In this document: piece after piece, positions 55,098-61,352 of the stretch | Layout of the letters: each line of letters begins with the position of its first letter | Numbering within the stretch: position 1 is the first letter of the stretch | Source: Streptomyces liliiviolaceus | GTDB lineage: Bacteria; Actinomycetota; Actinomycetes; Streptomycetales; Streptomycetaceae | Reading direction: 5' to 3' | DNA: 64,000 bases | Assembly (NCBI RefSeq): GCF_018070025.1 | Contig: NZ_JAGPYQ010000002.1 | Location: forward strand, 124,001 to 188,000 | The notes under the pieces: generated by a model | Seen by the model: only the letters and a program-made list of their open reading frames with translations | Told to the model about the DNA's origin: nothing | Databases searched by the model: none | Translations under genes and position numbers: made by a program

Positions 55098-56612
55098 TCA
55101 GCCTTGTATCAGGCGAATCCCCAGCACCCACGCGCACAGCGTGTCCGGGGACCATTCCCCGTGGTCCTTCGCTCCTGACCTGACACCCGGGCCCGTACCG
55201 TCCGCGGTGGGTTCCAACTGCCACAGCAGCGAGCCCGGTTCGGTGGGGAGCGCCTCGGCGCCGATGCCGGTCAGGACGTGTCCGGTCGCGGGGAGCGACA
55301 CGGCTGCCGAGGGATGCGGCACCGGGCCGCCGTCGCTCTCGGCGAAGTCCGTGCGGACGTCGACGGTGTACCGGACGCCGTCGATCACGAAAGAGGACTT
55401 CAGGCAGACCGCGTACGCGTCGATGGTGCACGGGCTGGAGACCCGGTGGTCCTTGGAGCGCGCGGTCCAGGCGCCTCCTGCGCGCGGGAAGGAGCCGGTG
55501 GCGAGGTTGCCCTCGGTGTGACCGCCCCTGGGATCGCGCCAGTTGACGCGGAAACCTCCGCCGATCAGCGTGTGGCCCTCCGGGACCCGGGCGGAGGCGA
55601 AGGGGTGCGCCGCGTGCGCGCTCCGGGTCCGGACGACGGTCAGCAGTTCCCCGGCCAGCCGCTCACGGCCGACCCCGTCGATCCTCATGCCGATCGCGAA
55701 GGCGGTCAGCCGGTGCGGCTGCGGGACGTTGTGGTCCTTGGACGACGCCAGCCAGGCCGTACCGTCGTCCGCCGGGTACGAGGCGGTGAGCAGCGCGCCC
55801 TGCGGTGAGTCGACGGCCCGCGCGCCGCCGCCGATCGCCACCATGTCGCCGTCGACGTCGGCGCGGAGGTCGGTGAAGTGCTGCTGGTCGCGGCCGGCCC
55901 GGTACCGGAAGGCCGCAGTGGTGATCAGCCCGGAGGCGTCACGGCGGCGGAACAGCTCGCGGCTCCGCCGGGGCGTGGCCGCCGACGGCAGACGCCCGAC
56001 CGACGGGAACGCCCGCTCGGCCGACGGGCCGAGGCCCGCCCCGCGATCCGTGACGAGTTCCGGCCCGCGATCCGTCCGCAGGGCCATCAGGTGGTGGACC
56101 GCCTCTCGACCGGCGCGTGTGCCGTAGTGCTTGAACGCGAACCGGCGCGCGCGTTCGGGGGAACGGTCGGTCAGACAGCGGAGCAGGGACGGAGTGGTCC
56201 CCGGGGCCGAGTCGTCGGTCGCCCGCCAGGTGTCGTCGCCCGTCTCCCGCCAGATCGCGGCGGCCATCAGCCGCGGGTCGTCCAGGCAGGCGCACGGGAC
56301 GTCCTCCAGGATCCGCCACAGCGACTCAGGGACGTCGTCCAGCACTCCGGGCCGCCCCTGCCCCGGCTCCTGGTGCCAGTGCAGCAGCGCCCCGGCTCCG
56401 GCTCCGGTCGCGGAGAAGCCGACGCTCAGCCACCTGCCGTCCGGGTGCCGCAGTCGCGCGGTGTGCGCCCCCTCCCGCGCAGCGGTGAGTGTGCAGCCCC
56501 GCCGGGCGGGATCCGGTTCGAGGATCGCGTGCAGGACCGCCAACGAGGCGCAGCGGTCGAGGACTTCGGCGGTGTCCGGCAGCCGCAGCGCGACATCGTG
56601 GAGGTTCTTCAT
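55098..56612 (-). CDS. Unknown protein with three tandem KDH repeats
   Basis: 504 residues from the ATG at 56610-56612. I do not recognise the family. The first ~240 residues look alpha-helical and include CACLDDPRLMAAAIW (about 106-120). Residues 255-311, 346-405 and 443-501 are three copies of one beta-rich unit: GGG (or GIG) start, a hydrophobic strand, W-x-x-x/S-K-D-H (SKDH at 291-294, SKDH at 386-389, AKDH at 481-484), then a closing hydrophobic strand. Spacing is 95 residues. No signal peptide. Repeats with an invariant KDH suggest binding sites for a ligand or metal. It sits beside the psuG locus but on the opposite strand. Confidence 0.7.
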   Translation of the reverse strand: MKNLHDVALRLPDTAEVLDRCASLAVLHAILEPDPARRGCTLTAAREGAHTARLRHPDGRWLSVGFSATGAGAGALLHWHQEPGQGRPGVLDDVPESLWRILEDVPCACLDDPRLMAAAIWRETGDDTWRATDDSAPGTTPSLLRCLTDRSPERARRFAFKHYGTRAGREAVHHLMALRTDRGPELVTDRGAGLGPSAERAFPSVGRLPSAATPRRSRELFRRRDASGLITTAAFRYRAGRDQQHFTDLRADVDGDMVAIGGGARAVDSPQGALLTASYPADDGTAWLASSKDHNVPQPHRLTAFAIGMRIDGVGRERLAGELLTVVRTRSAHAAHPFASARVPEGHTLIGGGFRVNWRDPRGGHTEGNLATGSFPRAGGAWTARSKDHRVSSPCTIDAYAVCLKSSFVIDGVRYTVDVRTDFAESDGGPVPHPSAAVSLPATGHVLTGIGAEALPTEPGSLLWQLEPTADGTGPGVRSGAKDHGEWSPDTLCAWVLGIRLIQG

Positions 56613-56800
56613 GCGGCCATTCAAGCGCCCGGCACCGACAACGCGGGAAGCCGGGCGACCGCGGGGTGGGAACGGAACGGGAACGGGGTCCGGGACAGTC
56701 CTGGTGACCCGGAAGAGCAGCACACTCCCGCGCCGACCGGGTCGTACGCACCGCCTCCGCCCCTCAATCGCCGTACGACGAACCGTTCAGGAGACCCCTC

Positions 56801-57742
56801 GTGCACCCATTGCTGCGTACAAGTGAGGAAGTAGGTGACGCGCTGGCCGAGAACCGGCCCGTTGTCGCCCTGGAATCGACGGTGATCGCCCATGGGCTGC
56901 CCTATCCGGGCAACGTGGAGACCGCGCTCGCCATCGAGAAGGCGGTCCGGGAGTCGGGTGCCGTCCCGGCGACCGTCGGGCTGGACGGCGGCCGGTTCAC
57001 CGTGGGCATGTCCCCCGACGACATGGAGCGCTTCGCGGTCGGTACCGATGTGCCGAAGGTGTCCAGCCGGGACGTCGGTGTCGTCCTGGCCGGTGGCGGC
57101 CTGGGCGCCACCACGGTGGCCTCGTCGATCGTCGCCGCGGATCTCGCGGGCATCCCGTTCTTCTCCACGGCGGGCATCGGCGGAGTCCACCGTGGTGCGG
57201 GCGAGAGCTTCGACGTCTCCGCCGACCTCGTGCAGTTCACCCGGAGCAAGGTGGCCGTGGTCTGTGCCGGCGCGAAGAGCATCCTGGACCTGGGCCTGAC
57301 CCTGGAGTACCTGGAGACGCTCGGGGTGCCGGTGATCGGCTACCGCTTCGACCACTTCCCCGCCTTCTACTGCCGTTCCAGCGGTCTGCGCGTCCCCCAG
57401 CGGATCGACGACCCGGGCGACATCGCCCGCGCGGTACGGATGCACTGGGCGGCCGGGCTGCCCGGCGGCGCCCTGATCACCGCGCCCATCGACGAGGAAC
57501 ACGCCCTGGACGGCGACCTCATGGAAGGGGTCATCCAGGAGGCGCTGCGCGCCGCCGAGATCGACGGGGTGCGCGGTCCCGCCGCGACCCCGTACCTGAT
57601 GAAGGCCGTCTCGCGGGCCACGGAGGGCCGTTCCGCCGCCGCCAACCGCGAGGTCCTGATCAGTACCGCCCGGCTCGCCGGGCGCCTCGCGGTCGCGTAC
57701 GCCGCCACCGCCGAGCCGGTCGGGCAGGTGGCCGCGGCATGA
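56801..57742 (+). CDS. psuG: Pseudouridine-5'-phosphate glycosidase family protein
   Basis: 313 residues from the GTG with AGGAGA upstream. Full-length match to the PsuG/YeiN family: [22 protein letters not shown] with catalytic E25, the Mn-site region FDVSADL, and [19 protein letters not shown] with the Schiff-base lysine K159 (K166 in E. coli PsuG). The enzyme makes or breaks a C-C bond between ribose 5-phosphate and a base; the reaction is reversible. In catabolic operons its partner is the kinase psuK; that is absent. Its overlap with a HAD phosphatase and an exporter fits a synthetic role, as for AlnA with AlnB in alnumycin assembly and for related genes of showdomycin and minimycin. First gene of a five-gene operon. 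Confidence 0.93.
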   Translation: MHPLLRTSEEVGDALAENRPVVALESTVIAHGLPYPGNVETALAIEKAVRESGAVPATVGLDGGRFTVGMSPDDMERFAVGTDVPKVSSRDVGVVLAGGGLGATTVASSIVAADLAGIPFFSTAGIGGVHRGAGESFDVSADLVQFTRSKVAVVCAGAKSILDLGLTLEYLETLGVPVIGYRFDHFPAFYCRSSGLRVPQRIDDPGDIARAVRMHWAAGLPGGALITAPIDEEHALDGDLMEGVIQEALRAAEIDGVRGPAATPYLMKAVSRATEGRSAAANREVLISTARLAGRLAVAYAATAEPVGQVAAA

Positions 57743-58491
57743 GCACCGCGTTCGTCTTCGACATCGACGGCACTCTCGCCGACACCCCGTCCGCCATCGC
57801 CGAGCTGATCGGTGACGTGGTGCGCGGTCTCGGCGCCGATCCCTCGTACGCGGACGTGCTGGCCACGGTCGGCAAGCCGCTGGAGGCCTCGCTCGCCGGG
57901 CTGTTGGGCACATGCGTCCACGACACCGTGACCGCCGAGGCCGCCGCCCGCTACCGCCGCCGCTTCACCACGGACGTCCTCAGCCGGGGGCCGGCGCTCC
58001 TGCTGCCGGGCGTGACCGAGGGGCTGGACCGGCTGCGGTCGGCGAGGCGCCCGCTCGGCATCGCCACCTCCAAGATCTACGCCAGTGCCCACGCGCTGCT
58101 GGACGCCACCGGCATCCTCAACCGGTTCGACACCGTCATCTGCCACAACATGGTCGAACGCGGCAAGCCCCACCCCGACATGGCGCTGCGGGCCCTCGCC
58201 GACCTGGGCGCGCAGGCCGCGCGGTCCTGGTACGTCGGCGACACCGTCACCGACATGAGGATGGCCCGTGCCGCGGAACTGCGGACCGTGGCCGTCTCCT
58301 ACGGCGTCGACACCGCCGAGGCGCTCCGGGCCGCCGGCGCCGACCACGTCGTCGCCGACTTCCCCGCGGTGATCGACATCCTCCTGGACGGAACACCGCT
58401 CGCCGCCCGTGTCACGCCCCGAGCCACCGCCCGCGTCACCCCCCGAGCCCTCACCGGGACCAGCCCGGAACCGACCGGAGCCCTGTCATGA
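57739..58491 (+). CDS. HAD-family phosphatase
   Basis: 250 residues, ATG overlapping psuG by 4 bp. HAD motifs: [12 protein letters not shown] (motif I, D-x-D), IATSK (motif II), [14 protein letters not shown] with the motif III lysine, and [12 protein letters not shown] (motif IV). A helical cap sits between motifs I and II. It probably removes the 5'-phosphate from a C-ribosylated product of psuG. The last 30 residues are a Pro/Thr/Arg-rich tail of no known function. Translation is coupled to the next gene. Confidence 0.93.
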   Translation: MSTAFVFDIDGTLADTPSAIAELIGDVVRGLGADPSYADVLATVGKPLEASLAGLLGTCVHDTVTAEAAARYRRRFTTDVLSRGPALLLPGVTEGLDRLRSARRPLGIATSKIYASAHALLDATGILNRFDTVICHNMVERGKPHPDMALRALADLGAQAARSWYVGDTVTDMRMARAAELRTVAVSYGVDTAEALRAAGADHVVADFPAVIDILLDGTPLAARVTPRATARVTPRALTGTSPEPTGALS

Positions 58492-59969
58492 CCACCGCCC
58501 AGACCCCCGAGACCTCCACCGGGGCCTCCGCCCCTTCTCCCTCCCCCGCCTCCCCCACTCCCCCTCCCGCCTCGACCCGGTTCACCGGCCGTATGGTGGC
58601 CGCGCTGCTGGCCCTGTCCATCGCCCAGTTCCTGGTGGCACTCGACTACTCGATCATCTACGTGGCGCTGCCCAGCATCGGATCGGGCCTGGGACTCGCC
58701 CCGGAGCGGCTCCAGTGGGTCGTGTCGGCCTACGCCGTCTTCTTCGCCAGTTTCCTGGTGGTCGGGGGCCGGGCCGCCGACCTGACCGGGCCGCGCCGGC
58801 TCTTCCTGGGCGCGCTGGCCCTGTTCGGCCTCGGCTCGCTCGTGGCCGGACTGGCGGGTGACCAGTGGCTGCTGGTCGCCTCCCGTGCCGCTCAGGGCAT
58901 CGGCGCCGCCGCCCTCACCCCGGCCATGCTGGCCCTGATCGGTGCCGCGTTCCCGGCGGGTCCCGTCCGTTCCCGGGCGCTCGCGATCTGGGGCGCGATC
59001 GGCGCGGTGGGGCTCGCGGCCGGTGTGCTGATCGGCGGTGTGCTGACCGCGGCGCTCTCCTGGCGGTGGGTGTTCTTCGTGAACGTGCCGCTCATCGCGG
59101 TCACCGTCGTCCTCGCGCTGCGGGTCCTGCCGGCCGGCACGCGGACCAGGGCCTCGGTCCGGCATCTCAACATCCCCGGCGCCGCTCTCTTCACCGGCGC
59201 GGTGCTCTTCCTGGTGGCGGCGCTCACCCAGGCCGCGGTCGACGGCTGGGCCTCCGCGTCCTGCCTGGGCTGCCTGGCCGCGGCCGTCGCCCTGGGCACG
59301 GCCTGGTCGGCGTACGACCGGCGTCCGGCCGCCACCCCGCTCATCCCGCCGGCCCTGCTGCGGGTGCGCTCGCTGGCCGGTGCGAGCACGATGTCGGCGC
59401 TCTACATGGCGAGCGTCGGCGCCGAGTTCTTCCTGATCACCCTCTTCCTCCAGGACGTGTGGGGCTACGGTCCGCTCGGCGCCGGTATCGCCTTCCTGCC
59501 GCTGGCGCTGAGCGTGGTGGCGGGCAATCTCGTCACCGGGCAGCTCGCCGGTTCCTGGGGCATCCGCCGCACCCTCGCCACCGGATTCGCGGTCGGCGCG
59601 GCGGGCCTCGCCCTGCTCGGCCTCGGGACGGGCGGCTCCGACTACTGGACCGCCGTACTCCCGGGCCTGCTGGTCAGCGGGCTGGGCCAGGGCATGGCCT
59701 TCGCGGGGATGTACATCGCGGGCACCAAGGACGTGCCGGACAGCGAACAGGGCACCGCGTCGGCCGTCCTGACGACGACGCAGTACACGGGCGGCGCCAT
59801 GGGACTGGCCGTACTGGTCCTCGTCCTCGGTGACGAGCCCGCCGGCGGGGCGTTCGGCCGGGCGTACGCGCTGACCGCCGTCCTCGCCCTGGTGGCCGCG
59901 GCGGTGGCACTGCGGACGCTGTCGCCCCGTACGGCGGCCGTCCGGGCGGATGCCGGGGGCGAGCGGTGA
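58488..59969 (+). CDS. MFS drug/metabolite exporter, DHA2 type
   Basis: 493 residues, ATG overlapping the HAD stop by 4 bp. A Pro/Ser-rich 30-residue start precedes 14 predicted membrane helices. DHA2 marks: LDYSIIYVALPSIGSGLG (motif D1), FLVVGGRAADLTGPRRLFL (motif A) and SRAAQGIGAAALTPAMLALI (motif B), GLAAGVLIGGVLTAALSWRWVFFVNVP (motif C). It should export the operon's product and give self-resistance. Confidence 0.92.
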   Translation: MTTAQTPETSTGASAPSPSPASPTPPPASTRFTGRMVAALLALSIAQFLVALDYSIIYVALPSIGSGLGLAPERLQWVVSAYAVFFASFLVVGGRAADLTGPRRLFLGALALFGLGSLVAGLAGDQWLLVASRAAQGIGAAALTPAMLALIGAAFPAGPVRSRALAIWGAIGAVGLAAGVLIGGVLTAALSWRWVFFVNVPLIAVTVVLALRVLPAGTRTRASVRHLNIPGAALFTGAVLFLVAALTQAAVDGWASASCLGCLAAAVALGTAWSAYDRRPAATPLIPPALLRVRSLAGASTMSALYMASVGAEFFLITLFLQDVWGYGPLGAGIAFLPLALSVVAGNLVTGQLAGSWGIRRTLATGFAVGAAGLALLGLGTGGSDYWTAVLPGLLVSGLGQGMAFAGMYIAGTKDVPDSEQGTASAVLTTTQYTGGAMGLAVLVLVLGDEPAGGAFGRAYALTAVLALVAAAVALRTLSPRTAAVRADAGGER

Positions 59970-60475
59970 CGCTCCCCCGAGTGATCGAGCCCGGAGCCGG
60001 TCCCACCACCGTCGTCGGCGGCACCCCCGTCTCCTTCCTCGTCACCGGGGACGACACGGCCGGCCGCTTCGGCCTCACCGAACACCGGCTCCCGCCCCGC
60101 GCACCCGGAGCTCCACTGCACTTCCACAGCGAACTGACCGAGATGTTCTACGTGGCGAGCGGCGACGTCCTGCTCACCCTGGGCGGGGAGCGGCGCACCG
60201 CCGGTCCCGGCACGTTCATGATGGTGCCGCCCGGCACCAGCCACGCGTTCGGCAACCCCGGCGCCGACCCCGCCACCCTGCTGGTGATGTTCACCCCGGA
60301 CGGCGGCCGGGAGAGGTACTTCCGCGAACTGGGCGACCTGCTGAACTCGTCGCCCGAACCGACCCCCGGGATGCTGGAGGAACTGGCGCGCAGATTCGAC
60401 CAGTTCCCGGCGGCCGAGGGCCTCGTAACCCCTGAGAAATCTTCCGGCACATCCTTCGACGCACACAACGAATGA
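59966..60475 (+). CDS. Cupin-domain protein
   Basis: 169 residues from GTG, overlapping the exporter stop by 4 bp (GTGA). Single conserved beta-barrel: cupin motif 1 as GAPLHFHSELTEMFYVASGDV (H-x-H, E) and motif 2 as GTFMMVPPGTSHAFGNPG (H). The metal ligands are present. Cupins can be isomerases, dioxygenases or dehydratases; the genome context cannot distinguish. As part of the operon it may modify the base or aglycone before or after ribosylation. Confidence 0.9.
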   Translation: MTLPRVIEPGAGPTTVVGGTPVSFLVTGDDTAGRFGLTEHRLPPRAPGAPLHFHSELTEMFYVASGDVLLTLGGERRTAGPGTFMMVPPGTSHAFGNPGADPATLLVMFTPDGGRERYFRELGDLLNSSPEPTPGMLEELARRFDQFPAAEGLVTPEKSSGTSFDAHNE

Positions 60476-60485
60476 GGAGAGAAAC

Positions 60486-60737
60486 ATGCCTGTGGTGACC
60501 GTGGACTGGTGGAAGGGCAACGACCGACAGAAACGAGCCGATCTCGTGGACGAGTTGACCACGACGGTGGCCCGGATCGCGGGATGCCCGCGCGACGTCG
60601 TGACCGTGCTCGTACGCGATGTCGAGCAGGACCACTGGGGCCGTGGAGGCCTCCTCGCCGACACGCCGATCGAGGAACCGGCGGACCGTGCGCCGGTGCC
60701 CCCGGAGGCCGAACCCGCACTGTCGAGGCGCCCTTGA
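60486..60737 (+). CDS. 4-oxalocrotonate tautomerase-like protein
   Basis: 83 residues, ATG with GAGGAGAGA about 5 nt upstream. Starts MPVVTVDWWKGNDRQKRADLVDELTTTVARIAGCP: the N-terminal Pro is expected to become the catalytic base after Met removal, and the beta-alpha-beta half of the tautomerase fold follows (VVTVLVRDVEQDHWGRGG). The C-terminal 20 residues are Pro/Ala/Glu-rich. It may tautomerise or hydrolyse an intermediate of the psuG pathway. Last gene of the operon, ending at the terminator at 60754. Confidence 0.88.
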   Translation: MPVVTVDWWKGNDRQKRADLVDELTTTVARIAGCPRDVVTVLVRDVEQDHWGRGGLLADTPIEEPADRAPVPPEAEPALSRRP

Positions 60738-60753
60738 CAAAAACCGACGCACA

Positions 60754-60793
60754 CGGCCGGTGGCCGACGGTTTCCGCCGTCGGCCACCGGCCG
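60754..60793. terminator. 17-bp stem terminator closing the psuG operon
   Basis: Bases 60754-60770 and 60777-60793 are perfectly complementary (17 bp; ends CGGCCGGTGG and CCACCGGCCG) around a TTTCCG loop, 16 bp after the tautomerase stop. This is one of the strongest hairpins in the window. Confidence 0.92.
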
Positions 60794-61352
60794 CGCGTGT
60801 TTGCGCGTCCGCCTCTGAACGCCGCCGGGGCCCGGGGGACTTCGGCTGCGGGCCGGTGGGGGCCCGGTCGCGCGGTTCCCCGCGCCCCTTCGAGGCGGGG
60901 CCGCGCCCCTGACCTCCGGCCCGGCCGGGAAGCGTACGGGAACTACGCTCCGCGACACGGCCTGTGCAGAAACGATGCTTCCCGTCGTGCCGTTCCCGGG
61001 CCCCGGGAGGGCGCCTTCGCGGCGGCGAACATCCGGCGGTCGACGCCCGCCTGCGGTACGCCCGTTGCACCCGGTCCGTTCACCCGTCGGCGACCTGCGC
61101 AAAGCCTAAACCCCTACAAAAACTTGTCCGATATCCACCAGCGCGCCCCGCGTCTCGGCCACGAGACGTATGAAGCCGCACCGGTCGGTACACATCGTGG
61201 GTCAGGATGTACACGACAGTGATGGCCGCCCGACGCGGTTCCCTGCGGAACATCGAGGAACGGGAAGCGCTCTGCGGTCCCACCGCGAGCTCCTTCCCGC
61301 AGACGAGCAGCGGGGCGGCGGCCGCCCCCGGACCGAGGAGAGGGCACGCGCC
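60794..61352. other. Intergenic region before the SARP gene, with one dispersed element
   Basis: About 560 bp. It contains one copy of the dispersed element (60847-60900) and an AT-rich tract around 61095-61140 (CCTACAAAAACTTGTCCGATATCC) likely to hold the SARP promoter. No gene is supported. Confidence 0.5.

Noticed and set aside
56801..57742. Plain pseudouridine catabolism
   Set aside because: Catabolic psuG genes pair with psuK and a transporter for uptake. Here the partner is a phosphatase and an export-type MFS, so I favour synthesis. Catabolism is not excluded by sequence alone.
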